Shown in pieces: positions 24,355-33,073 of a DNA stretch of 64,000 nt. The translations under genes were made by a program, and so were the position numbers. The stretch is from JAAOII01 sp965207945 (GTDB lineage Bacteria > Pseudomonadota > Gammaproteobacteria > CBDBNL01 > JAAOII01), in NCBI GenBank assembly GCA_965207945.1, contig OZ242303.1, positions 806,001 to 870,000 on the forward strand, given 5' to 3'. The first letter of the stretch is position 1. Every line of letters begins with the position of its first letter. The notes under the pieces were generated by a model. It ran no database searches. It saw only the letters and a list, made by a program, of their open reading frames with translations, and was not told the origin of the DNA.

Positions 24355-25350
24355 ATGACAATACTCGTAACTGGAGCAAGTGGCTTCATCGGCTCGCATC
24401 TTTGCGTATCTCTATTAGAAGGGGGTTATCAGGTTGTAGGGCTTGATAATCTAAGCAATAGCAGCCCAAAGACAATTGACGTAGTGCGCCAAATCACCTC
24501 AAAGGATATGACCTTTGTTGAGGGAGATATTACCTCTTATGAGCAATTAGATGATTTATTCAAAGAACATGCAATTGATGCAGTTATTCATCTGGCAGCA
24601 TTAAAGGCGGTGGGAGAATCAACTGAGCAGCCATTAAGGTATCACCTTAACAATGTTGGTGGATTGCTGACATTGCTAAAAGTTATGGATGAACATAAGT
24701 GTCGTAAGATGGTTTTTAGCTCATCTGCTACTATTTATGGAGTTCCTGCTTCACTTCCTATAGGAGAGGAGCAGGGGTACGACCCACATAACCCTTATGG
24801 AAGCACCAAAGTTATTGGAGAATATATACTCAAAGATTTAGCTCAATATAACTCTGCCAACAAAATAATAAGCTTGCGTTACTTTAATCCTGCTGGCGCT
24901 CATAAAAGCGGATTACTCGGAGAAGTTCCCGCGGATGTGCCAGCTAATTTATTTCCAGCTATGTGTTGCGCTTATAAAAACCCAGATTACCAGTTAAGTG
25001 TATTCGGCAATGATTATGATACAAAAGATGGCAGCTGTATAAGAGATATAATCCATATCAATGATTTGGTGGACGCTCATCTGCTGGCGTTGGAAAAATG
25101 TTCAGATATGAGTGGCTATGCTGCGGTTAACTTAGGATGTGGCAAGGGTTGGACTGTTTTAGAAATAATCCAAAAGTTTGAGGAGGAATTAGGCGGAAAA
25201 CTCAATTATAAGATTGCCGCCAGAAGGCCGGGAGATATTGCGGTTAACTATGCATCCACTTCTTATGCGAAAGAATATCTTGGCTGGGAAGCGCAGCATG
25301 ATTTGCAAAGTATATGCCGCGATACTATCAGGTTTATGAAGAATAATTAA
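24355..25350 (+). CDS. galE: UDP-glucose 4-epimerase
   Basis: Interconverts UDP-glucose and UDP-galactose for envelope polysaccharide. It is an extended short-chain dehydrogenase of 331 residues. The NAD-binding TGASGFIGSHL is at residues 6-16, with IHLAALKAVGES, the catalytic Ser/Tyr/Lys region FSSSATIYG and NPYGSTKVIGE, and RYFNPAGAH, all diagnostic of GalE. The stop overlaps the convergent bamA stop by 4 bases. A promoter motif shared with the first GLUG gene lies upstream. Confidence 0.95.
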   Translation: MTILVTGASGFIGSHLCVSLLEGGYQVVGLDNLSNSSPKTIDVVRQITSKDMTFVEGDITSYEQLDDLFKEHAIDAVIHLAALKAVGESTEQPLRYHLNNVGGLLTLLKVMDEHKCRKMVFSSSATIYGVPASLPIGEEQGYDPHNPYGSTKVIGEYILKDLAQYNSANKIISLRYFNPAGAHKSGLLGEVPADVPANLFPAMCCAYKNPDYQLSVFGNDYDTKDGSCIRDIIHINDLVDAHLLALEKCSDMSGYAAVNLGCGKGWTVLEIIQKFEEELGGKLNYKIAARRPGDIAVNYASTSYAKEYLGWEAQHDLQSICRDTIRFMKNN

Positions 25351-27695
25351 AATTCAGCGCCGAGAGTGAACTGGAAGTTCATGGTATCATCACCTTCTTT
25401 AGGGTCAATCGGGTTAGAGAAGACAAAAGTCAGTGGAAAGAATTGGATATACCAACGGACAGAAAGCCCGTAAGATTGACGCAATTGGTCATAAGCAATG
25501 GGAACTTGACAATGAGGCGCTTCAACTATACACCTGTCGTGAAAGACATTGCCTATATCCCAGAACAATGAAGTGCGAAGCCCCGACACATCATTTGATA
25601 AAGACCCAAATGGAAATATAAACTCAAATCTACCTAAGGTGCGGATATTGCCGCCTTGGCTAAATAGGCCGGCAGTTGTGCCGCCATTTAGAGTTGCCCG
25701 TGGACCTAAACTATTAGATGCATAACCACGCACTGAAGCAACACCGCCTGCATAATAGCTATTATAAAAAGGTAAATAAGGGTCTCCGTCTTCCCAAGTA
25801 TTGAAATAGGCAAGTTTTAACCCTAACATTATGGCGAGTTCATCTATGCTCCGACTAAGTTTGAAATAGGTGGAATGCTGCAGAGATGTTTCATAATAGT
25901 CAGGTCTTTCTCCTTCATTTGGGAAGGTCAAACTATTACTTAAAGAAAACCTGTTACCAGAAGTTGGCTTAAACCCGCGGTTTAAACTGTTATGTGAGAA
26001 TCCGTTGGTTAGCGAAAAGTCATTATAATTTTTGCCGTAGCGGTCAGTATATAGACGGATTTCTGCATTGGGGTTGCTGCCCACCCCCAGATTTATGTTG
26101 GTTATCCTAAACCCATAATTAATTCTATTTGTAAGCGAGACGGGGTAGCCAAAAGTTGTGCCGAATAAAGAGCTTTGAATGGCATAGTTTCCTATGTCTG
26201 CTTCATTAAAGTCAACCGTGCGAAAACGTAGCAGATAGTTGGCACTGACACCATCCAAAGTTATAAAGGGTTGATTGTAATTGAAAGAGAGAGCTGTTTG
26301 GACACGTCCAACGCTTAATGATGTGCTAAAGCTATCTCCAGTTCCGTAAAAATTTCTATCCGAATAGTCAAATGATAGCGAAGCGCCAGATAAATCGCTA
26401 TATAACAACCCGCCGCCTACATTGCCTGACGGGGCTTCTTTTAAGGTAAATAACAGGTCAACCTTATCAGGTTCTCCCAGGACTGCCTGCCGTGTAACCT
26501 GAATGTCTTCAACATAACTAAGTCGTCTAACGCGTGCTAATGACTGAGATATCTTACTTGAAGAATAGGGTGCCCCTTCATATTGGATTAGATAACGTCG
26601 TAGGGCGGTGTGAACACTCTTTGTATTGCCAACAAAGTTGATTTTTCTGATGTATGTTTTTTGCCCCGGTCGCACAAAAAAACTTACATCAATAGTTCCT
26701 TCGTCATCATTGTAATCATATATGGTATTAACATTAGCCAAGCCGTATCCTTCTCTGCCTAAGATAGCAACTATTACATCAGATGAAGCAGTAATTCTTT
26801 GTTGGCTAAAAACTTGCTGGTTATTAATGATTAATTGGGAGTACAATTGCTGAGGATTAACTATGGTTTCCCCTACAATATTTATTTTATCTAAAGTATA
26901 CTTCTTGCCTTCGGCGATATGAATGTGAATAGAGATAAGGTCTTTATCTGGGTTAATACTAACAACACTGTCCTTAATATTTACTTTGGCATAGCCATTA
27001 TTAAGATAATGATTTTGCAATATATCTAAGTCCGCGGCAAGTTTTGGACGAGAATACTTTATCCTGCCTGAGGCGCTATTCCATTTGCCTCTTTCCCTAA
27101 GGTTGAGCATATCTCTTAGTTTTTTATTTTTGTATACTTTGTTGCCAACTATATTAATTTGAACTATTTTTGCTGGCTTGCCTTCGCGAATATTAATTTT
27201 TATATTAACCCTATTGCCGTCCAGTTTCTCGGTTTCTGCTTCTACTTTGGTTCCATATCTTCCCTGTTGGGCATATAGACCTTCTAGTTCGTTTAGAATA
27301 ATCTCAAATTGGTTATGCTTGAATATCTCACTCTGTTTAATACCATTTTCTTCCAGCACCATTAGGACTTGCTCTTCTTTGATAAGTTTACTACCCTTAA
27401 TCTCAATGGACTCAATGGCAGGAAGTTCATCCACTGCGATATTGATTATTCCTTGATTTTCAGTTATCTGGACATCATCAAAAAAGCCGCTAGCAAATAT
27501 ATCCTTTATTGCTTGTGATATTTCTTGCTGAGTAAACTCATTCCCTTGACGCAAGGTGATAGAACTTAATAAACGGGCAAGAGTAATCCTTTGCAGTCCA
27601 GTTACTTGGATTTCTTTGATTACCTCTGCAGCTGCAAGAGATGTATTGCCTGCTAACAAAAAGCTCAGCAAGAAAATGACTATAGCTTTTTTCAC
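25347..27695 (-). CDS. bamA: Outer membrane protein assembly factor BamA
   Basis: Core of the BAM complex that inserts beta-barrel proteins. The 782-residue product has a signal peptide (MKKAIVIFLLSFLLAGNTSLAAA), five POTRA domains (about residues 25-420) and a C-terminal Omp85 barrel. Landmarks are the POTRA-typical GLQRITLARLLSSI and the barrel block SVRGYASNSLGPR (the VRGF/Y motif), plus the barrel-closing FQFTLGAEF ending in Phe. It is the last gene of the long rpsB-tsf to bamA operon; it overlaps rseP by 4 bases. skp, normally next, is 10 kb away on the other strand. Confidence 0.96.
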   Translation of the reverse strand: MKKAIVIFLLSFLLAGNTSLAAAEVIKEIQVTGLQRITLARLLSSITLRQGNEFTQQEISQAIKDIFASGFFDDVQITENQGIINIAVDELPAIESIEIKGSKLIKEEQVLMVLEENGIKQSEIFKHNQFEIILNELEGLYAQQGRYGTKVEAETEKLDGNRVNIKINIREGKPAKIVQINIVGNKVYKNKKLRDMLNLRERGKWNSASGRIKYSRPKLAADLDILQNHYLNNGYAKVNIKDSVVSINPDKDLISIHIHIAEGKKYTLDKINIVGETIVNPQQLYSQLIINNQQVFSQQRITASSDVIVAILGREGYGLANVNTIYDYNDDEGTIDVSFFVRPGQKTYIRKINFVGNTKSVHTALRRYLIQYEGAPYSSSKISQSLARVRRLSYVEDIQVTRQAVLGEPDKVDLLFTLKEAPSGNVGGGLLYSDLSGASLSFDYSDRNFYGTGDSFSTSLSVGRVQTALSFNYNQPFITLDGVSANYLLRFRTVDFNEADIGNYAIQSSLFGTTFGYPVSLTNRINYGFRITNINLGVGSNPNAEIRLYTDRYGKNYNDFSLTNGFSHNSLNRGFKPTSGNRFSLSNSLTFPNEGERPDYYETSLQHSTYFKLSRSIDELAIMLGLKLAYFNTWEDGDPYLPFYNSYYAGGVASVRGYASNSLGPRATLNGGTTAGLFSQGGNIRTLGRFEFIFPFGSLSNDVSGLRTSLFWDIGNVFHDRCIVEAPHCQVPIAYDQLRQSYGLSVRWYIQFFPLTFVFSNPIDPKEGDDTMNFQFTLGAEF

Positions 27696-29032
27696 AATAA
27701 GCGTAATATGTCGTTAGTGGTGACAAAAATAAATAAAGAGATAAGTATGACAAACCCAATACGATAATAAATATTTATAAATTTAGGAGTAACTTTTTTG
27801 CCTCTTATTATTTCCATAATGTAAAGCACCAGATGTCCGCCATCCAGGACAGGCAGGGGCAACAGGTTAAATATGAATAAACTTAAGCTTATGTAAGATA
27901 GCAGCTGAATGAAACTCTGAAAACCAGTAGAGATTGAATCGCCCACATACTTAACAATACTTACTGGACCAGATAAATTGGAAACGCTCAGATTGCCAGC
28001 GAATAAGTGATACAGTGATACAAAAGTTATTTTAAGAGCCAGATAGGTTTTATGCGCCGCATAACCCCATACTTCACTGAAAGAGTAAGATGCAGTTATT
28101 AGATATTCTTCTGTTAGCGTGATACCTTGAGGGGCAATTCCAGCAAAACCAATAGTTCCTCCATCCTCTGTGCTTTTAGCGCGCGGTGTCAGAGTTACAC
28201 TTACTCTTTGCTCATTTCTTAATACCACTAATTCCATCGGCTTTTCTGAGGATATGCGAATTGCTTGGCTAAATTCCTCCCAGGATTGTATAGCATCTCC
28301 ATTTACTGCTAACACTTCATCCGCTACTTGAAGAGAGGATTCTGCTGCCGCCGAGTCCTCAGAAATTAAGGCGATAATAGGCAGAACTTTGGGTAACTTA
28401 GGAGATACTCCTATTATTTCTTCAATGTTTGTTTTTTCAAGTTCTCCTATATCAACTGATTGCAAGTTTAATGATGAATCTATTATGGGACCATCTTGTG
28501 ATTGCAGCTGAACTTTTATATCTTTGTTTCCTATGAGGGGGATGGTAGCCCATAAAAAATCCTGCCAAGTGTGTATGTTTTTATTATTTATTTTGACTAT
28601 CTTGTCTCCTGTGGTAAACTCTGCATCCGCAGCAAGAGAGGGAACTTTGACTTCTCCTACTACTGGGTTTATTCCATTAACTCCTATAGTTCCTAACATT
28701 AGATAGAATACATACGCAAGCAATAAATTAGATATAGGTCCTGCAAGAACTACCGCAGAACGAATCCAAGGAGAATGGTTATCATATCCTTTTAGGTTGT
28801 TTTTGGGGTCATCCTCTTCTAAGAACTTCACATAGCCGCCTAATATTATGGCTCGCAGGGTAAATTGTGTTCCCCGTTTGTCGCGCCATTTTAATAGGAC
28901 GGGTCCAAAACCGATGGAAAAATTAACAATAGGAATTTTAAAAAAACGAGCCACCCAAAAGTGCCCCATTTCGTGCACCAGAATTAAAAAACTTAGTCCT
29001 AATAGGGCGGCAATTAAAGTGATTATAGACAT
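27692..29032 (-). CDS. rseP: Site-2 protease RseP
   Basis: Intramembrane zinc metalloprotease that cleaves anti-sigma factor RseA and signal-peptide remnants. It has 446 residues. H20, E21 and H24 in LVHEMGHFW form the HExxH motif in the first membrane helix. Two PDZ domains lie near residues 120-300, and the third zinc ligand is in NLLPLPVLDGGHL. The stop of dxr and this start are 1 base apart; bamA overlaps the 3' end, so the three are tightly coupled. No rseA or rpoE is in the window. Confidence 0.95.
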   Translation of the reverse strand: MSIITLIAALLGLSFLILVHEMGHFWVARFFKIPIVNFSIGFGPVLLKWRDKRGTQFTLRAIILGGYVKFLEEDDPKNNLKGYDNHSPWIRSAVVLAGPISNLLLAYVFYLMLGTIGVNGINPVVGEVKVPSLAADAEFTTGDKIVKINNKNIHTWQDFLWATIPLIGNKDIKVQLQSQDGPIIDSSLNLQSVDIGELEKTNIEEIIGVSPKLPKVLPIIALISEDSAAAESSLQVADEVLAVNGDAIQSWEEFSQAIRISSEKPMELVVLRNEQRVSVTLTPRAKSTEDGGTIGFAGIAPQGITLTEEYLITASYSFSEVWGYAAHKTYLALKITFVSLYHLFAGNLSVSNLSGPVSIVKYVGDSISTGFQSFIQLLSYISLSLFIFNLLPLPVLDGGHLVLYIMEIIRGKKVTPKFINIYYRIGFVILISLFIFVTTNDILRLL

Positions 29033-29033
29033 A

Positions 29034-30203
29034 TTAATTTATTAGTTGTTGTGTATATTCGGCACTCCTGCGGCTAATCGCGCTAACGTCATCCATAGTT
29101 TGAGGAGTATCTTCGGCGGCAAATTTATTCATTGTCTTTGCTATTATCTGAGGTATGTCAGCGAAACTAACTCGTTGTTGCAAAAATGCTTCCACTGCCT
29201 CGTTATCAGCAGAGCAGAGAGCTGCTGGCAACGCCTTGCCTGTTTGCGCTGCCTGGCGGGCTAGGTTGAGGCATGGAAATCTTTTTGTATCAGGTTCTTC
29301 AAAGTCCAGCCGCCCCATAGTAGCAGGATTTAACGCTTGCTGCTGTAGATGAGTGAAGTTAGGATGATTTAATGCCTGGTGAATGGTTATTTTCATATCT
29401 GGGCTGCTCAGCTGAGCATTAAATGAGCCATCGCTAAACTCTACCAGACAATGGACTATGCTCTGCGGGTGCACTACAACTTTGATTTTATCAACTGGGA
29501 TTGAGAACAGATGATGGGCTTCAATTATCTCTAATCCTTTGTTCATCATTGTGGCAGAGTCAATAGAAATCTTACTGCCCATTGACCAGGTGGGATGATT
29601 GCAGGCATCTTTGACGCTTGCGTTATCTATCTTTTGTTGCGAGGCGCGTAAGAAAGGACCGCCAGATGCAGTTAGCCATATTTGCTTCACTCCATACTTG
29701 CAGATATCATCGCCAATTTTATATTCTGACGGCAGGCAACGCAATATGCCATTATGCTCACTATCCAAAGGCAGTATAGAGGAACCAAATTTTCGCGCAA
29801 CTTCCATAAGGATTGAGCCACCAGCAACTAAAGATTCTTTGTTGGCAAGCAGTAGTCTTTTCCCGCTCGTAAGCGCCGCCACAGATGAGGATAACCCGTT
29901 TGAACCGCTAAGAGCATTAACTACACAATCTGTTTCATCCGCTGTTGCCGCTGCAGTTAGGCCTTCTTCGCCAACTAATATTTTTATTGATGATTTTTTG
30001 CCCAGAATTTGAGCTGCCTGGTTATATCCTTCTTCGTCTGCAACCACTATTATTGAGGGATTAAACTCTAATGCTTGTTGGCATAGTTTGGTAATTTGAG
30101 ATGCGGCTGCAAGGGAGATAACCTTAAAATTATTTTGCTGACGAATAACCTCAAGAGTATTACTACCAATGGAACCAGTGGAACCTAATACAGATATTCG
30201 CAT
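29034..30203 (-). CDS. dxr: 1-deoxy-D-xylulose 5-phosphate reductoisomerase
   Basis: Second enzyme of the MEP isoprenoid pathway, making MEP from DXP with NADPH. It has 389 residues. Landmarks are the NADPH-binding GSTGSIGSNTLEVI at the N-terminus, ALSGSNGL, LANKESLVAGG, the metal site PLDSEHNGI, the loop TASGGPFL, and HPTWSMGSKISIDSATMMNKGLE. It overlaps the end of cdsA by 19 bases. Its product pathway feeds uppS upstream in the same operon. Confidence 0.96.
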   Translation of the reverse strand: MRISVLGSTGSIGSNTLEVIRQQNNFKVISLAAASQITKLCQQALEFNPSIIVVADEEGYNQAAQILGKKSSIKILVGEEGLTAAATADETDCVVNALSGSNGLSSSVAALTSGKRLLLANKESLVAGGSILMEVARKFGSSILPLDSEHNGILRCLPSEYKIGDDICKYGVKQIWLTASGGPFLRASQQKIDNASVKDACNHPTWSMGSKISIDSATMMNKGLEIIEAHHLFSIPVDKIKVVVHPQSIVHCLVEFSDGSFNAQLSSPDMKITIHQALNHPNFTHLQQQALNPATMGRLDFEEPDTKRFPCLNLARQAAQTGKALPAALCSADNEAVEAFLQQRVSFADIPQIIAKTMNKFAAEDTPQTMDDVSAISRRSAEYTQQLIN

Positions 30204-31027
30204 AATAATAGGACTAAATAAAAAGATGGGACGCTCCAGAGCAAAGCGTCGGTGCGATCAAAAAATCCACCATGTCCAGGTATTATGCTTCCGCTATCCT
30301 TCACTCCACTTAATCTTTTGAGCATACTTTCATAGAGATCGCCCAATTGAATTATTATGGTTAGTGGAATTAGAAACAGAATCATAAGGGGATTAAATGG
30401 AAGGGTGAAGAAAATCATGGCTAATAAACAATAGGCGGTAATACACAGCACCATAGCGCCGATTAATCCACCGAAGGTCTTATTTGGGCTAAGATTAGGG
30501 CAGAGTTTCTTGCCATTGAAGCTACGCCCGCATAAGTAACCGCCAGAATCGCAGGCGCACACAATAAAGAAGCAGGCGAATGCGGACTCGGCTGATATTC
30601 GGTAAATCTGCATAGCAAAAAAGCAAAATACTGTAATCATAAAAATAGCGGATATAGTGCTAACCGCTTTGTTTGAAGCCCAAGATACTTGACGTTTTTC
30701 GTAGCGACATATATCAATAATTGCATAAGTATGCCAGAGAAAGGTTGCTATTAAAAAAGCAGTAACTAAGTATGAACCTATTGTCGCGCTTATTGATTCG
30801 GGGGTAGATGTATATTGATAAAGCAGAATTACGGTAATTATGCATGGCAGCGGTAAAAGCAACAATCTTAATAATATGCTTGAGAGTTGGGCTATTTTGA
30901 GCCATTCCCATAGAATAATGGTACCAATAGCTATAATTAATCCTAAAAATATATACTCATTGGTAAATAATATTACATAAGTTGTTACCGCGAAGAGCAG
31001 GGCGCCGTAAATAATTCTACTTAACAT
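30185..31027 (-). CDS. cdsA: Phosphatidate cytidylyltransferase
   Basis: Makes CDP-diacylglycerol from phosphatidate and CTP in the inner membrane. It has 280 residues with about eight hydrophobic helices. The C-terminal signature is intact: MLKRLSGVKDSGSIIPGHGG followed by FFDRTDAL. CDSGGYLCGR upstream is the usual metal/CTP site. It overlaps dxr by 19 bases and follows uppS by 11 bases. Confidence 0.95.
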   Translation of the reverse strand: MLSRIIYGALLFAVTTYVILFTNEYIFLGLIIAIGTIILWEWLKIAQLSSILLRLLLLPLPCIITVILLYQYTSTPESISATIGSYLVTAFLIATFLWHTYAIIDICRYEKRQVSWASNKAVSTISAIFMITVFCFFAMQIYRISAESAFACFFIVCACDSGGYLCGRSFNGKKLCPNLSPNKTFGGLIGAMVLCITAYCLLAMIFFTLPFNPLMILFLIPLTIIIQLGDLYESMLKRLSGVKDSGSIIPGHGGFFDRTDALLWSVPSFYLVLLLCEYLY

Positions 31028-31038
31028 TTGTGGTGCGT

Positions 31039-31770
31039 TTATTTCTTGTTGCTGCTGCCACCAAACCTTCTGCTGCGCTTTTTGAAGTCAGCAATCGCGG
31101 CATAGAAATTTCTTTCGTTAAATTCTGGCCAAAAAAGTTTGGAGAAATATAGCTCTGTGTAAGCCAATTGCCACAGAAAGAAGTTGCTAATTCTTTTTTC
31201 ATTGCCAGTGCGTATGCATAAATCAATTGGAGGTTGGTCTGCAAGCGTCAGATGTTTGCTTATAAGCTTATCAGTTATTTTATTGGGATTTAGTTTTTTT
31301 GCCTTAACCTGTTCCGCCAATGCTCTGCATGCTTGGGTTATATCCCACTGACCGCCATAATTAATGGCAATATTAATGCGTAGACCCTTGTTGTTTTTGG
31401 TAATTTCCTCAGTGTAATTCATCTTTTTAACCATACTATCGGGGAATACCCAGCGCTCTCCTATAAAAGCAAATCTTGCGCCTTTTTCATGAAACTCAGG
31501 GACACCTTCATCCAGTGCCTGGTCAAAAACCTTGAGTAATTGCCTGGTTTCTTTGACAGGGCGTCGCCAGTTTTCACTGCTTAAGGCAAATAGGGATATA
31601 GATTCAATTTCTGCTCTTATGGATGCAAGAATAATTCGTTTGGTATTTTCCATCCCACTACGATATCCTTGAATACTGGGTAGAGAGTTTTTGTTAGCCC
31701 ATCTCGTATTGCCATCCATTATTATGGCTATATGACGCGGGTTACTAACACTAGACCTATATTTAGCCAT
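31039..31770 (-). CDS. uppS: Isoprenyl (undecaprenyl) diphosphate synthase
   Basis: cis-prenyltransferase producing the C55 carrier lipid for peptidoglycan and O-antigen. The 243-residue product has the HIAIIMDGNTRWA motif at the N-terminus with the catalytic Asp, FALSSENWRRP, INYGGQWDI, and the C-terminal DLCIRTGNEKRISNFFLWQ and ELYFSKLFWPEF blocks. It begins 4 bases after frr and is followed closely by cdsA. Confidence 0.96.
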   Translation of the reverse strand: MAKYRSSVSNPRHIAIIMDGNTRWANKNSLPSIQGYRSGMENTKRIILASIRAEIESISLFALSSENWRRPVKETRQLLKVFDQALDEGVPEFHEKGARFAFIGERWVFPDSMVKKMNYTEEITKNNKGLRINIAINYGGQWDITQACRALAEQVKAKKLNPNKITDKLISKHLTLADQPPIDLCIRTGNEKRISNFFLWQLAYTELYFSKLFWPEFNERNFYAAIADFKKRSRRFGGSSNKK

Positions 31771-31774
31771 AGTG

Positions 31775-32326
31775 TTAGATCTCCATTAATTCTTGTTCTT
31801 TTTGTTGAAGCCGTTCTTCTACCTTGCCTATGAATTCTTCGGTCGCCTTGTCCACTTTGGCGGATTCCTGCTTTTCTTCATCTTCGCTTGCCGCTGCTTC
31901 TTTAATTTTGTGAATAACATCTCTGCGAACATTACGGATGGCAACACGAGTTTGTTCGGCTTCAGCGCGCGCATGCTTGCGGTAGTTATTACGGGTTTCT
32001 TCGTTTAGCGGAGGAATATTAATTATGATAGAGTCAGCGCTAGTGTTGGGGTTTAGTCCAAGGTCAGAATCACGGATAGCAGCAGAAATCTCATTCATCT
32101 GTCCTTTATCATAAGGAACTATGCTTAGAGTGCGCGCATCCGGTGTGTTGATATTTGCCACCTGATTTAGCGGGGTAGGGTTGCCATAGTATGCAACCTT
32201 GATATCTTCAACTAATGAGCTGTGTGCTCTACCAGTGCGCAATTTACTAAAATTTGATGCAAGCACGCTTAAAGCTGCCTCCATGCGATGTTTCATATCC
32301 TTTTCTATAGATTCATATCCTGTCAT
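31775..32326 (-). CDS. frr: Ribosome recycling factor
   Basis: Splits post-termination ribosomes together with EF-G. The 183-residue product has the normal length and motifs: LRTGRAHSSLVEDIKVAYYG, PLNQVANINTPDARTLSI, PYDKGQMNEISAAIRDSDLGLNP and NVRRDVIHKIKEA. Third in the operon after the rpsB-tsf fusion and pyrH. Confidence 0.97.
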   Translation of the reverse strand: MTGYESIEKDMKHRMEAALSVLASNFSKLRTGRAHSSLVEDIKVAYYGNPTPLNQVANINTPDARTLSIVPYDKGQMNEISAAIRDSDLGLNPNTSADSIIINIPPLNEETRNNYRKHARAEAEQTRVAIRNVRRDVIHKIKEAAASEDEEKQESAKVDKATEEFIGKVEERLQQKEQELMEI

Positions 32327-32347
32327 ATTATATTTGGGTTGTTGCCA

Positions 32348-33058
32348 TCATTTATCAATGATAAGAGTCCCTGTAGCGGAATCTTGCATAACATTGATTA
32401 ACATTTCGGGTTGAGTTATATTAAATACTCTAACTGGAAGTTCGTGGTCGCGTGCCAGGGTGATTGCAGTAAAATCCATAACCTTTAAATGCATATCTAT
32501 TACCTGTTTGTAGCTGAGGCGATTAAACTTTTTGGAACTTGGGTCTTTGATAGGGTCACTGGAATAAATCCCATCTACTTTGGTTCCTTTTAGCATTATA
32601 TCTGCCTTAATTTCTATGGCACGCAAGCAGGATGCAGTATCAGTTGTGAAGTAGGGGTTGCCAGTTCCTCCACAGAATATAACCACTTCACCTTCGCTTA
32701 AAAAACGGTTTGCATCGCGAGGATTATGTCCTTCTAACATTCCTCCTATAGGAACTGCGGACACCAATTTAACTTTAATTTGTTCTTTTTCTAACGCATC
32801 CCTTAATGCTATGCCGTTAATTGCGGTGGCAAGCATCCCCATCTGGTCGCCTGCTACTCTGTCCAAGCCAACCTGCGCGATTTGTTCACCACGCACTAAA
32901 TTGCCTCCACCTACGACTATTCCCGTTTCTATTTTGCGCGCGGATAAATATGCAAGTTGTTTGGCTATACTCTTGAGTATCTTGGAGTTTATTCCGCCAC
33001 TATCCTTGCCAGCCAAAAACTCACCACTGAGTTTGAGGAGTATCCGTTTATAAAGCAT
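32348..33058 (-). CDS. pyrH: Uridylate kinase
   Basis: Amino-acid-kinase-family UMP kinase, 236 residues. Landmarks: RILLKLSGEFLAG, VVGGGNLVRG, DQMGMLATAINGIALRDALE, VIFCGGTGNPYFTTDTA and ADIMLKGTKVDGIY. It follows the S2-EF-Ts gene by 15 bases, the usual place after tsf. Confidence 0.97.
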   Translation of the reverse strand: MLYKRILLKLSGEFLAGKDSGGINSKILKSIAKQLAYLSARKIETGIVVGGGNLVRGEQIAQVGLDRVAGDQMGMLATAINGIALRDALEKEQIKVKLVSAVPIGGMLEGHNPRDANRFLSEGEVVIFCGGTGNPYFTTDTASCLRAIEIKADIMLKGTKVDGIYSSDPIKDPSSKKFNRLSYKQVIDMHLKVMDFTAITLARDHELPVRVFNITQPEMLINVMQDSATGTLIIDK

Positions 33059-33073
33059 CAGCAGTTATTATGC